A stretch of 64,000 nucleotides of DNA. It comes from Candidatus Roizmanbacteria bacterium (GTDB lineage: Bacteria > Patescibacteriota > Microgenomatia > UBA1406 > GWC2-37-13). The position numbers were made by a program, and so were the translations under genes. Below, in pieces: positions 29,105 to 38,241 of this stretch. The stretch is taken from contig JACRPE010000002.1 in the NCBI GenBank assembly GCA_016214055.1, positions 1 through 64,000 of the forward strand, in the 5' to 3' direction. The notes below the pieces were generated by a model, which was not told the DNA's origin, ran no database searches, and worked only from the letters and a program-made list of their open reading frames with translations. Positions within the stretch are counted from its first letter, which is position 1, and each line of letters begins with the position of its first letter.

Positions 29105-30472
29105 ATGACAACACATGATTTAACCTATGATGACTCACTCATGCGGAGTGAAAACGTGGGAGTACGGGGAGTACGGAATGATAAAATATTTCAAATAAAT
29201 AAAGAGTATCTTCCTCAATATAAAAGTATTTCTGAAAAACTTCAAAACAAACAGTTTGATTTTGCGAACTTGTGCTATGACCGCAAAATATTATCCCAAT
29301 GTAAGACGGTATGGCAACCGTACGCTTCTTTCACGAAAAAAGTTGTTTTTGTGGGAATTGGGGGAGGTTCACAAACGGCTAAAATGCTTTACTATGCATT
29401 CGGGCGTACTCCAAAGAATCTGCAGGTATATTTTGTGGGTGATTATACCGATCCGGATGAGTTCTTAAGATTGCGTTCTGAAATCGAAGGTCATGAAGCG
29501 GAGACAAGCGTAGTTGTCCTTTCCAAATCAGGTACCACAGTTGAGGTTGGCGCAGGTTATCTTTATTTCCGTGATTTTATGCAGGATAAACTGAAGGAGT
29601 CCTGGAAGAAGCATTTTTTATTTGTTACCGGAGCTCATGAGGGCATTCTCATAAAAGAGGCAAAAGAAAATGGATTAACACACATTCCTACATCGGTTGT
29701 GGGAGATCGCTTTGCTCCATTTTCTTCACTTGGTTTATTACCTGCGGTCGTAATGGGAATAGATGCTGAGAAGCTTCTGACCGGAGGGGCATTGATGTTT
29801 GGTCATATAGTAAAAAGCTCACAGGAAAAAAATATTGCCTGGAGTATGGCGGTCTACCAGCATATCTATCAGAAGATGTATGGAATAAACCAGTTTGTCA
29901 CCATGTCCTATATATCACGGCTTGAAGAGTTCAACATGTGGCTCCGTGAAATGTGGGGAGAATCTTTAGGAAAAGAAAAGAAGGGTCTCATCCTATTTCC
30001 CGCAATGGGTCCCAAGGACCAGCACTCGGTCTTACAGACGTTTAACGATGGTCATTGGTTCAGTACATTCCTTTTTATATCTCAATCTTCTTTTGATGAG
30101 GAAATTTCTATTGAAAATAGGGGGATTACCGATCTAAACCATCTAGATGGAAAAAAACTTTCCTATATTACTAATGCTTCATGCCGCAATACTCAGCTTA
30201 CCCTGAAGAATTATAACCGGCCCTCAGCTCAGCTCATCGTCTCTGAATTTAACGAGAAGACAATGGGTGAGCTCATTGCTTTGTTTGAGATGGTTGTCCT
30301 CTATCTGGGCGAATTTGTGGGGTTAAAGAATGTCTTTGATCAGCCAGCGGTGACTGAGAGTCGCCTATTTATTGATGCAAGTATGAAGCGGCCCGGGTCT
30401 GAAGAATTTCAACAAAACTTAACAAAAATGGAAGAGAATATAAAGCACACGGTTATCACGTTCCCCACCTAA
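29105..30472 (+). CDS. pgi: Glucose-6-phosphate isomerase
   Basis: Interconverts glucose 6-phosphate and fructose 6-phosphate; 455 residues. The SIS-fold motifs are VVVLSKSGTTVEVGAGY (phosphate binding) and GPKDQHSVLQTF (catalytic histidine); the C-terminal signature is DQPAVTESRLFID, with arginine where lysine is usual. The catalytic glutamate region reads EMWGESLGKE. Start ATG 29105 is chosen from the extended -10 promoter; an upstream in-frame ATG at 29069 would precede the predicted transcription start. The aminotransferase gene begins 5 nt downstream in the same transcript. Confidence 0.9.
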   Translation: MTTHDLTYDDSLMRSENVGVRGVRNDKIFQINKEYLPQYKSISEKLQNKQFDFANLCYDRKILSQCKTVWQPYASFTKKVVFVGIGGGSQTAKMLYYAFGRTPKNLQVYFVGDYTDPDEFLRLRSEIEGHEAETSVVVLSKSGTTVEVGAGYLYFRDFMQDKLKESWKKHFLFVTGAHEGILIKEAKENGLTHIPTSVVGDRFAPFSSLGLLPAVVMGIDAEKLLTGGALMFGHIVKSSQEKNIAWSMAVYQHIYQKMYGINQFVTMSYISRLEEFNMWLREMWGESLGKEKKGLILFPAMGPKDQHSVLQTFNDGHWFSTFLFISQSSFDEEISIENRGITDLNHLDGKKLSYITNASCRNTQLTLKNYNRPSAQLIVSEFNEKTMGELIALFEMVVLYLGEFVGLKNVFDQPAVTESRLFIDASMKRPGSEEFQQNLTKMEENIKHTVITFPT

Positions 30473-30477
30473 TACCA

Positions 30478-31701
30478 ATGTTTGACTCAAAAAAATATTT
30501 CTCAAAAAGATTGGGATCGATGGAGGGCAGTGCTATTCGGGATTTGTTAAAACAGGCAGGCGTCCCCGGATTTATATCCCTCGGTGGGGGATACCCTGAT
30601 CCAAAAAGTTTCCCCTCTTCTTTATTTGATACTCTCAATCAGAGAGTAAAGAATAAATATGGGAATGGCGTCTATCAATATGGAAAGACAGAAGGTTTTG
30701 ACCCCTTGCTTCAGATTCTACCCCAATTCTTTCAAAGAGCAAATAGAAAGGTAAAGGCGTTCCCCGATACTATATCGATCACGACCGGATCACAACAGGC
30801 GCTTACCATGCTGGGGATGTTGTTTATTGATCCGGGAGATTTAATAGCTGTTGAGTCCCCCACCTATCTGGGGGCTATTCAGGCCTTTAACCCATTTGGC
30901 CCGAAGTATATTGAGATGGAGACCGATGAGAACGGTATCGTTCCCGAAAATTTAGACCAGCTGCTCACGAAACACCCATCAATAAAATTTATGTATACCG
31001 TATCCACCTTTCAAAACCCAACGGGGAAAACAATCCCGCCTGAAAGAAGAAAGCAAATTGCAACATTGTTGGTAAAACATGGGAAGCTGGCAATTGAGGA
31101 TGATCCTTACAGCGAACTGAGGTATGAAGGTGTACCCGTACCCTCGTTACAATCCTTTGCTCATGATCACGTCATTCATCTCTTTACCTTTTCAAAGACG
31201 TTTGCACCAGATTTCCGTCTGGGTGGAATAGTTGCGCCTCCTGATATCCGTAATGCCTCAGTCATGATAAAACAGGGGCTTGATCTTTGTACCAGTAACC
31301 ATGACCAGGCGATGGTGGCAGAGTATCTCTCCGGCAATTATTTAGATCCACATATAAAGGAGATCGTAGCTCTTTACAAACCACGCAGAGATTGTATGAT
31401 GAAGGCGATTGACACTTATTTTCCCTCAATTTTCCAGCACACCTGCCCTGAGGGGGGTATGTTTATTTGGGTTTCTTTGAAGGAAGGAATCAGTCTTGAA
31501 GAAGAAAAACTTGATATGAAGAAAATTCTTTTGGAGACTGTTTCTCAAAAAGTAGGTTTTGTTCCGGGGAGCGCTTTCTTCGCTCGGAAGGATCATTCGC
31601 CCTTCTCCATGCGCTTAAACTTTACGAATCAAACTGAGGAAAATATTGAGAAGGGTATAGAAATAATTGGAAAAATTCTCCAGAAACATCTCAAATTGTA
31701 A
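30478..31701 (+). CDS. PLP-dependent aminotransferase, class I/II (MocR/LysN-like group)
   Basis: A fold-type I aminotransferase of 407 residues. GSQQALTMLGMLFIDPGD, VSTFQNPTGKTIPPERR (asparagine/PLP pocket), AIEDDPYSELRY (aspartate that binds the PLP nitrogen), FTFSKTFAPDFRLG (Schiff-base lysine) and the C-terminal substrate arginine in FSMRLNFTN are all present. The pattern is closest to 2-aminoadipate/aromatic aminotransferases of the LysN/Aro8 group. The amino donor and keto acid cannot be determined. It sits 5 nt after pgi. Confidence 0.9.
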   Translation: MFDSKKYFSKRLGSMEGSAIRDLLKQAGVPGFISLGGGYPDPKSFPSSLFDTLNQRVKNKYGNGVYQYGKTEGFDPLLQILPQFFQRANRKVKAFPDTISITTGSQQALTMLGMLFIDPGDLIAVESPTYLGAIQAFNPFGPKYIEMETDENGIVPENLDQLLTKHPSIKFMYTVSTFQNPTGKTIPPERRKQIATLLVKHGKLAIEDDPYSELRYEGVPVPSLQSFAHDHVIHLFTFSKTFAPDFRLGGIVAPPDIRNASVMIKQGLDLCTSNHDQAMVAEYLSGNYLDPHIKEIVALYKPRRDCMMKAIDTYFPSIFQHTCPEGGMFIWVSLKEGISLEEEKLDMKKILLETVSQKVGFVPGSAFFARKDHSPFSMRLNFTNQTEENIEKGIEIIGKILQKHLKL

Positions 31702-31711
31702 ACAAAACATT

Positions 31712-33157
31712 ATGCTTGATTCACCAGATGTTCCGAGAGTTGGTCAGCTTACAGAAAGAGTCGCTACTACTCCTTTAGCACACTATAGTCGAAATGTATT
31801 AGATAGATTGCGTGTAGTTCAATATTTATGGTCATATGAAAATTCTAAATTCTTAAGAACGCGCAACGCTCCAGTTAATACGAATGATATCCAAGCTTTA
31901 CAGACACATGTTGCAATGGTGTTTGAAAAGGATGACGGTTTTTATGCTAAACCTGACACTCATACGAGGCCTGAATGGGAAGATGGTTTACCAACTCATC
32001 CAAAAGCTGTTCCCTTAAATTATGATCCTTTAGTGATTCAAAATGGTATCGGTTGGTATAACAAACTTAAAGCTCCTTTTAATGAAATTACGCATAAACT
32101 TGGTGGCAAATGGGGTAGTGATACTGTGATATCTTATCTCATCGATCAATTTGAAAAGAGACTAATGGAATTAGCATATAAAAGAAGTGTTGATTTACCT
32201 CTTAATTTCCTAGATCAGAATGTGCTCATTAATTTTGTACTTGGAACTGACAAACAAAATTTATTTTCGATTGATGAAGCAAATGTAAGTATTGTTAATA
32301 CAGATTCAACAACGAACTTGCACGCCGAAGCTAAGCTAATCGGTGAGAAGATTGCAAGAGATAATGAAATTGCAAAACCACTATTTGAAAAAGCATTCCG
32401 CGATGTGCTTATTGATGATTCTCTGACAAATTTACAAGCTGAAACAAGAGTTATGAGCCATGAACTTGATGCACCAACCCAAACCCAAATTTTCCAGGTT
32501 CCGCATGATGGTGTCGGTGCAGATGTTGTATCCAGCAAGAACAATCGCATAGTAGTTGTCGATGGAGAGGGCTTTGGAAATTCTGGAAAAAGAATGAAAG
32601 CTGAACGTCTTGCAAAGAAATTACTTGATACTGATGAACCACTGACAACAACGGAATCTTATATAGCGTTAGAGTTTAAGAATGACGAAATGATAATAAG
32701 AGCTAGAGGAGGGTATGTTGTAATATGGAATGTTAATACATCTAATTTACTTGAGCCAAAAGTTGTTTATTCCGACGACGACTCAGTTTCGCTCAAGGAC
32801 ACACAGGAAAAAATTGACATTAGAAATGCCAGATATGTAGCTATTTTTACAGATGGCGGTATTGATTTACTTGGGGAGAATGTATTGTTTGGACATTCTA
32901 AAGATTTTAGTAGAAATGCTCATGAGGCTGTGGAATCAATTGGGATGGGAGGTCTCAATAAAAAAGAAGTCGTTGGATATCTTGAATATAATCTTTTAGA
33001 ACCAATCACAAACTTACTAAATGCAAATAGCAATCACCAAACTATGCCAGAAAACGTTAAAATGTTTTTTAATGAAATGCAACAAAATAAACCCAAATTA
33101 AAACAAATGCATGACGACGCAACTTTTACATTTACCTGCTTAGGTAAAGAAGCATAG
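31712..33157 (+). CDS. Unknown protein with a divergent PP2C/SpoIIE-like phosphatase domain
   Basis: A 481-residue protein. The first 250 residues resemble nothing I know. From about residue 275 the pattern matches PP2C-type metal-dependent phosphatases: RIVVVDGEGFGNSGK (consensus VADGxGGxxxG, metal aspartate), RARGGYVVIWN (where GDSR.YL is usual), ARYVAIFTDGGIDLL (consensus LLL.TDGL.D) and the C-terminal DDATFTF (consensus D[ND].T). The second motif lacks the GDS core. This makes a serine/threonine phosphatase or pseudophosphatase likely but unproven. ATG 31712 is chosen over an in-frame ATG at 31667 inside the aminotransferase. It has no promoter of its own, so read-through from pgi is possible. 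Confidence 0.55.
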   Translation: MLDSPDVPRVGQLTERVATTPLAHYSRNVLDRLRVVQYLWSYENSKFLRTRNAPVNTNDIQALQTHVAMVFEKDDGFYAKPDTHTRPEWEDGLPTHPKAVPLNYDPLVIQNGIGWYNKLKAPFNEITHKLGGKWGSDTVISYLIDQFEKRLMELAYKRSVDLPLNFLDQNVLINFVLGTDKQNLFSIDEANVSIVNTDSTTNLHAEAKLIGEKIARDNEIAKPLFEKAFRDVLIDDSLTNLQAETRVMSHELDAPTQTQIFQVPHDGVGADVVSSKNNRIVVVDGEGFGNSGKRMKAERLAKKLLDTDEPLTTTESYIALEFKNDEMIIRARGGYVVIWNVNTSNLLEPKVVYSDDDSVSLKDTQEKIDIRNARYVAIFTDGGIDLLGENVLFGHSKDFSRNAHEAVESIGMGGLNKKEVVGYLEYNLLEPITNLLNANSNHQTMPENVKMFFNEMQQNKPKLKQMHDDATFTFTCLGKEA

Positions 33158-33245
33158 CCAACCAAGAGTCCTATGCTCCATGATAAATATTGAGAAGGGG
33201 ACACAAATAGTTGTGTACTTATTAAAAAAAGCATTACAATAATTC

Positions 33246-34049
33246 CTAAACTAAATCAAAATCTAATAGGAGAGGTAGGTGATCTGAAACGTCGGAATCC
33301 AGAACCTCAAAAGAATTGACTTTTACACCTTTTGATATAAAAATATAGTCAACAACATTTCTTTCTTTTCCGTGCAGCTCATTTGTGGGGGGCCTTGTCG
33401 TCATGATGTTATATTTGTTTGGCAGATTGATGAAATTTTCATCAAAAAGCTTAATTGATGGGGTTTCGGGAAATAAGTTAAAATCACCGCATATAATAGA
33501 TGGATAATCGACTTCTAAGGCAAGTTTTTCAATTTTTTTACAGGCTTTATAAGCTAAATCATTTCCTTGTTTGTGTTGTGTCCAAATACCGTGATAATTC
33601 AGCAGCCGCAATTTTTTATTTGCACTAATTAATATATCTACGACTTGAACTGCCCGATGATCCTCCTCAGGCCAATAGGACCAGTCAGTTACATAAGTAA
33701 AATGGTTCTGGACAAAAATATTCTGCCCCTTATAGATTTTATATTTGCTTTTTACATAGTTACCAAACTCAATGTTTCCGCCATACGAGAATTCAAATTT
33801 TTCCTTTCCGTGAAAATTTTTCATTGAAAAACCTTTTTTTATCCAAAGGGGACCGAAGAAGGAATATTTCAGCTCTTTCGTTGAGTCGTCTATGGGATTT
33901 TTAGATAAATAATCTTCACTCACCTCGTTATCTACTCTTTTGGTTACTTCTTGTAAACAAACGAAGTCAAATTTATTCTTTAAAAAAAAGCCGCTGAGTT
34001 GAGGGTTATTCTTCTCAAAAACGGCAACGTTAAGAGAGACGAGTTTCAT
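33246..34049 (-). CDS. Endonuclease/exonuclease/phosphatase (EEP) family protein
   Basis: A 267-residue cytoplasmic protein (no signal peptide) with the EEP hallmark residues in order: N in VSLNVAVF, E in VCLQEVT, H in NYHGIWTQH, D/N in ICGDFNLFPE, and the terminal SDHLPLLL. The family includes exonuclease III, Mg-dependent endonucleases and phosphodiesterases; the substrate is not evident. The start has TGTTATAAT 7 nt upstream. It is divergent from the FabD-like gene. Confidence 0.82.
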   Translation of the reverse strand: MKLVSLNVAVFEKNNPQLSGFFLKNKFDFVCLQEVTKRVDNEVSEDYLSKNPIDDSTKELKYSFFGPLWIKKGFSMKNFHGKEKFEFSYGGNIEFGNYVKSKYKIYKGQNIFVQNHFTYVTDWSYWPEEDHRAVQVVDILISANKKLRLLNYHGIWTQHKQGNDLAYKACKKIEKLALEVDYPSIICGDFNLFPETPSIKLFDENFINLPNKYNIMTTRPPTNELHGKERNVVDYIFISKGVKVNSFEVLDSDVSDHLPLLLDFDLV

Positions 34050-34117
34050 GAATTAAATTATAACAAAAATGAATTATAATATTGTTTTGAGTGTATTAGC
34101 AACTTAATCAAAAAAAT

Positions 34118-35146
34118 ATGGGAGGTGATCGCCTAGCAAGTTCAGATACGTTAGCCGCAGTAGGTAAACAAATATTTAAGAGAGAAGAATTGCTAAAAGG
34201 GCATAATCTAGCTGGATTAATGTCAGGACAGGGGGAACTCAAGCCACAAATGGGAAAGGGGTTTCTTAGCATGAAGGAGGATCGTTATGTGGTACATATA
34301 TTTGACAAGGCTAATGAGTTATTTCACAAATGGAATCCTGATAGAGGAGTTGACTTTAATTTTAGGGACATAATTGAAAAAGGCACCGAAAGTGACCTTT
34401 CGCAAACAACAATAGCCCAACCATTATTAATAATACTGAGTTTATTATCAAAATATGTACTTGAAAAGGGTTTTGATATCAAACCAACTCTCCTTGCTGG
34501 TCACAGTGCAGGGGAGTATTCTGCACTTGCTGAGAACTGCTTAGATTTAGATGATGCATTGGAATTGATAATTGCCCGTGGTAGGATAACTCAAGAGGAA
34601 GTTCAAAGATCTGTGGAACAAAATGAACCCCAAACCTCAATGTATGCATTAAAGAGGAAGAAGACTTCTATCGAACTAGCGGAGCTTAACAATATTCCTG
34701 ATATTAATTCGCACATTTCCCTAATCAATGGCAAAAACGATTTTGTTGTATGGTCTGAGGAACTGAATTTTAACTCGCTTAAGGAAGGTTTGAATTCACT
34801 TGGAATAAGAATGATAGAACTTAATATTCCCACCGCATTTCATGCAAACACTCCCACGATGCAACGTATAGCTGGAAGAATGAACGAGCTTATGAGAAAG
34901 TTTACTTGGAGTGATCCTAAAATTCCTATACTTATGAATGCAACTCATCAAGTTGCAACTACAAAAGAACAAGTTATTGAGGCTCTTATAGCTAATCATA
35001 CCAATACGGTAGACTGGCTTGAAAGTATGAATGAAATGGGAAGAAAAGAGATCGACGCGGCAGTACAATTTGGTCCCGGATCATTTCTCACAAAGCAAAT
35101 TGAACAGGTAATACCGGGGATTGTCACAGACAGCTCAGCTATTTAA
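34118..35146 (+). CDS. FabD-type acyl/malonyl transferase, stand-alone
   Basis: A 342-residue protein of the ACP acyltransferase fold. The active-site serine motif is GHSAGEYSAL (about S130), the conserved glutamine near the start is in LMSGQGELKPQ, and the catalytic histidine motif reads TAFHANTP (consensus AFHS). Glutamine of the oxyanion pocket is probably in TTIAQPLLI. FabD loads malonyl groups onto ACP in fatty-acid and polyketide synthesis. No acpP, fabF, fabG or polyketide synthase domain is in the window, so the partner is unknown. An N-terminal extension of about 35 residues precedes the GQG motif. Confidence 0.75.
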   Translation: MGGDRLASSDTLAAVGKQIFKREELLKGHNLAGLMSGQGELKPQMGKGFLSMKEDRYVVHIFDKANELFHKWNPDRGVDFNFRDIIEKGTESDLSQTTIAQPLLIILSLLSKYVLEKGFDIKPTLLAGHSAGEYSALAENCLDLDDALELIIARGRITQEEVQRSVEQNEPQTSMYALKRKKTSIELAELNNIPDINSHISLINGKNDFVVWSEELNFNSLKEGLNSLGIRMIELNIPTAFHANTPTMQRIAGRMNELMRKFTWSDPKIPILMNATHQVATTKEQVIEALIANHTNTVDWLESMNEMGRKEIDAAVQFGPGSFLTKQIEQVIPGIVTDSSAI

Positions 35147-35171
35147 GTTTACCCAGATCAAAAAAAATATC

Positions 35172-35729
35172 TTATTTGATTACAAGTATTTTTCTATTGC
35201 TGAGTAAATGTGTAGAATTAGGTTTCAATCCATTATATAATCCTTTTTGTACTACCTCTAATCTCCCGTTTCTACTTAGTCGTTGAATTAAACCTTCAGC
35301 TTGGGCAGGAGGCATATTTCTAAAATTATTTTCAGTTGAAAGGCAAATAAGCGCCTCTTTGCTCATATTGAAATGATGAGCTAATATATTCCACGCCAAT
35401 TCATCAGAGGTAGGGTGGTTATATTTCAAAGAAAGCGCTAACCTTCCGCTATGAATACCTCTATCCTCACTAATCTGCTCAACAAATCTGGCTAATTCAT
35501 TCCCGTCCATATTTTCTATCTCAGTTGTGAGTAAATCCACTGATTGAGGGATGCTCACCCTCCCCAACATACCTTCTGCTCTCAGAAAAATATCATCAAC
35601 ATAACAGACGTAGGTCAAACCATTTGGACCATTTATGTGTGCCATATTACCCACTATTTCTGCGTCCGGTTCATAGTTTTGTATTGTGATAGTTCTATGA
35701 TCAGATCGAGTTTCTACGATTTTAGCCAT
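35172..35729 (-). CDS. Hypothetical protein (185 residues)
   Basis: Not recognised. It is soluble, with a beta-rich N-terminal half (residues 10-60, TITIQNYEPDAEIVGNMAHI...) and a helical C-terminal half containing ELAWNILAHHFNMSKEALICLS. No transmembrane helix, signal peptide or cysteine motif is seen. The gene is supported by a leaderless promoter (TATAAT 5 nt before the ATG) and by normal codon use. It converges on the FabD-like gene with 25 nt between stops. Confidence 0.65.
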   Translation of the reverse strand: MAKIVETRSDHRTITIQNYEPDAEIVGNMAHINGPNGLTYVCYVDDIFLRAEGMLGRVSIPQSVDLLTTEIENMDGNELARFVEQISEDRGIHSGRLALSLKYNHPTSDELAWNILAHHFNMSKEALICLSTENNFRNMPPAQAEGLIQRLSRNGRLEVVQKGLYNGLKPNSTHLLSNRKILVIK

Positions 35730-35808
35730 GACATATTATAGGTTATTTGTCTAGGAATTTCAATAATATACGTATAGAATATTGTGGATATGGTACAATT
35801 AGGGCCGT

Positions 35809-36290
35809 ATGACAGAATTTTTAACAATGCCAGCTGCAGTTACTACTATTAGTGCTCTTGTTCCTTTACTCGGTGCGGTATATAAAGCATATCTTTCTCA
35901 ACCTGTTAGGATAAGAAATGCTAATGATATGGCAAAAGCGATTGACTTGATCATGACTACTACTAAACCAGAACTTCTACCCAAAGGGAGCCACGATATA
36001 ACTCCTATGGGCGCAAGTTATAACTTCACTCTCGAAGTCACAGGTTATGATGATGAGGAGCAATTGGCCTGTTACAAGTATCACATCCGGATACCTCAAG
36101 GCTTATTAATGTCCGCAATGATAAAGATGGTACCACGAGAAATGTAAGTAACGGAGTCACAGCACTAAATCAAAACAATGTTCAAATAATAGCTGAAGAT
36201 GTAATTGACGACGTCAGTGCATTGTTTGATATGTATGGCGTACTTATTCACAGATTCAAGGGCGTGCCTGCATTTCCAGAAAGCAAATAA
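35809..36290 (+). pseudogene. Small hypothetical gene, probably frameshifted
   Basis: A first frame (35809-36147, 112 residues) begins with a hydrophobic segment (VTTISALVPLLGAVYKAYL) and has TGGTACAAT 9 nt before the ATG. A second frame, open from 36057 to a stop at 36288-36290, has no start codon before its internal ATG but reads well as protein (LINVRNDKDGTTRNVSNGV...). It would continue the first frame after a -1 shift around 36100-36125. Either one ancestral gene of about 160 residues is broken, or programmed shifting or a sequencing error joins the two. Function is unknown. Confidence 0.5.
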
Positions 36291-36348
36291 CTTTCAATTT
36301 TCTGACCTTAAGCCCCATTAAGAATACAAACTGGTGGTTATAAAATCA

Positions 36349-36693
36349 TCAACCTAGGATTTGAATGTCTGCTATCGCAAAAAATGATTGTAATTCTTGC
36401 TCAGTTTCAAATGCGTTTTCAGGTTCAGAAAAATCAGTGGAATGCCCGGTTTGTATAATACTCCCATCTGGATTGACTCTTAACCTCCCTGCCTTAAAGT
36501 TACCCGGATTCTTAATTTTATATGGTGGTACTGCACTCAAGTCAACTTCCACCAAATCGTATCTTGTACCGATTGAAGCATGAGACATATCAGTGCTCAT
36601 ATTTGCCACTGCAAGCATTGGAGGAATAATCTGGCATACAAATTTGTACTGTTGGCCCTTTTCAATTGTTTTTATTGCTTCAGCGGCATTCAT
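36349..36693 (-). CDS. Hypothetical protein (114 residues)
   Basis: Not recognised. The N-terminal helix (NAAEAIKTIEKGQQYKFVCQ) is followed by a probable beta domain with YDLVEVDLSAVPPYKIKNPGNF and a final helix ETEQELQSFFAIADI. No membrane segment. A TATAAT box lies 7 nt before the ATG, which supports expression as a separate leaderless transcript. It stands between the frameshifted small gene and the DMT transporter gene. Confidence 0.6.
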   Translation of the reverse strand: MNAAEAIKTIEKGQQYKFVCQIIPPMLAVANMSTDMSHASIGTRYDLVEVDLSAVPPYKIKNPGNFKAGRLRVNPDGSIIQTGHSTDFSEPENAFETEQELQSFFAIADIQILG

Positions 36694-36801
36694 TTAGGGA
36701 ATTATACAACAATATATCTTGAAGCAGGAGTGAGTAATTAATTATTATTCTAGGTAGTCAAGGAGCCATCACATCTGGTTAGGCTGCTATAATAAAGGCC
36801 T

Positions 36802-37704
36802 ATTTGGATAGTATATTCCGTTCTTGATGGAGCTCTTAATGCGGTTACCAACATCATTGAAAAGTTTGTTGTAGATAAACACGTAAAAGATACAAATCTT
36901 CTCGTCGTCCTGGGAGGCGGGATTGTATTTGTCATTGGCATTATTATCTTTATTATTTCGGGGTTTCCACTAATACCGTTTATTTCTGTGCTTCCCATCA
37001 TACTCGCCGGAATTTTCTTAGCCCTCTATCTCGTGCCTTACTTACAAGCATTGTCTTTAGAAGACGCCTCCACTGTTATTCCTCTATTTGCCTTTGTGCC
37101 GGTTATGACGTTGATTTTATCATCTTTATTTCTGAAAGAGTTCTTGCTTCCTAAACAGTTTGTTGGTTTTTCTATTATCTTTATCGGAGGCTTAATGCTT
37201 TCAGTGAATGGAAACGAAAAAGGATTTGCATGGCTTAAACCAAGGAAAGCATTTTTGTTGATGATGTTATCCTGCTTAATATTTTCTTTTTCCAGTGTAC
37301 TTTTTAAATTCGTAACATTAAATATCGGTTACTGGACGACATTAACTTACGAGTACTTTGGAGTAGGTGTTGGAACATCGTTATTCCCTGGGTACTTGGT
37401 GATATCAAATAAGCTTAAATGGAAGCCCAAAGCTCTCACACCGACTGTTTCTCTGATTTTTATCTTAGATAAATTAATAGAGGTAGCCGGGCAGGCGTTT
37501 GGAGCTTATGCAACAACTTTAGCACCCGTTGCACTCGTAGGGATCGTAAGTAGTACCCAGCCTTTTTTTGTATTTTTATTTGCAGTTATTCTATCTATTT
37601 GGTTCCCCCAAATAATCAAGGAAAACTTGAGCAGAAAGGTAGTGCTTACAAAACTCATTTGTATGGTTATGATGTTTGTAGGTATAATAATTCTAACTTT
37701 TTGA
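36802..37704 (+). CDS. EamA/DMT-family membrane transporter without a standard start codon
   Basis: The frame is open from 36796 and reads IWIVYSVLDGALNAVTNIIE, the usual first helix of EamA transporters (W...Y.L..A..WA..N...K), then nine or so further hydrophobic segments to residue 301. The first GTG is only at 36988, inside helix 2-3, and would cut off the conserved first part. TGCTATAAT ends at 36793, the place expected for a leaderless start around 36799-36802, where the codons are CCT and ATT. So either ATT (36802) starts translation or the start codon has been lost. Substrate unknown. Confidence 0.6.
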   Translation: MWIVYSVLDGALNAVTNIIEKFVVDKHVKDTNLLVVLGGGIVFVIGIIIFIISGFPLIPFISVLPIILAGIFLALYLVPYLQALSLEDASTVIPLFAFVPVMTLILSSLFLKEFLLPKQFVGFSIIFIGGLMLSVNGNEKGFAWLKPRKAFLLMMLSCLIFSFSSVLFKFVTLNIGYWTTLTYEYFGVGVGTSLFPGYLVISNKLKWKPKALTPTVSLIFILDKLIEVAGQAFGAYATTLAPVALVGIVSSTQPFFVFLFAVILSIWFPQIIKENLSRKVVLTKLICMVMMFVGIIILTF

Positions 37705-37717
37705 TAGGATATTTCTT

Positions 37718-38176
37718 ATGTACATTCAAGAAGCCAAGATTAACGATTCAAAAAAAATACTGCACTTAGCGGGACAATTAAGAAAATCTGCATATTTGGA
37801 AATGGGTCTTCCTATTCCTGCACAACTAGTCGATCCGGCATCTGAGAAATATCTTTTGACGCTGTTTGATCGTTCTGATATCCATCTCATTGTTGCAAAA
37901 GAGAATGATGAAATAATTGGCTTTTGTATGGCAGTTGAAACCCCAAAAATTACCGAAGGGAGAAATAGGATAGATATCCTTGAGCTTATCATTGATGAAA
38001 AAAATCGCTCTAAAGGAATTGGGTCTGCATTTTTACGCTCAGTTGAAAAAATTGCAAAACATAGGGGACTGTTATATGTCAAAGTCGCGACCGGGACCAA
38101 AATGAAGTCAAATGAATTTTATAAGAAGAATGGATATCTACATATTGAGAACATGTATAGGAAGAAGATCAAATAG
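37718..38176 (+). CDS. GNAT-family N-acetyltransferase
   Basis: This 152-residue protein has the GCN5-related fold: a central beta hairpin (IHLIVAKENDEIIGFCMAV), motif A with the acetyl-CoA loop RSKGIGSAFLRSVEKIA, and motif B in SNEFYKKNGYLHIE. The substrate could be a small molecule or a protein N-terminus. It begins 13 nt after the transporter stop and may share its transcript. A decayed copy of a similar gene lies at 40098-40226. Confidence 0.85.
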   Translation: MYIQEAKINDSKKILHLAGQLRKSAYLEMGLPIPAQLVDPASEKYLLTLFDRSDIHLIVAKENDEIIGFCMAVETPKITEGRNRIDILELIIDEKNRSKGIGSAFLRSVEKIAKHRGLLYVKVATGTKMKSNEFYKKNGYLHIENMYRKKIK

Positions 38177-38191
38177 TAGGAAGCTCCTCCA

Positions 38192-38220
38192 TTGAATTTA
38201 TCTCTGCATTGATATATACT
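38192..38220 (+). promoter_or_regulatory. Promoter of the 38.2-40.1 kb gene pair
   Basis: TTGAAT at 38192-38197, 17-nt spacer, TATACT at 38215-38220. The start is expected near 38227, giving a leader of about 15 nt before ATG 38242. Here a -35 box is present, unlike most promoters in this region. Confidence 0.6.
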
Positions 38221-38241
38221 ATGAGTCATTAATCTCATAAT

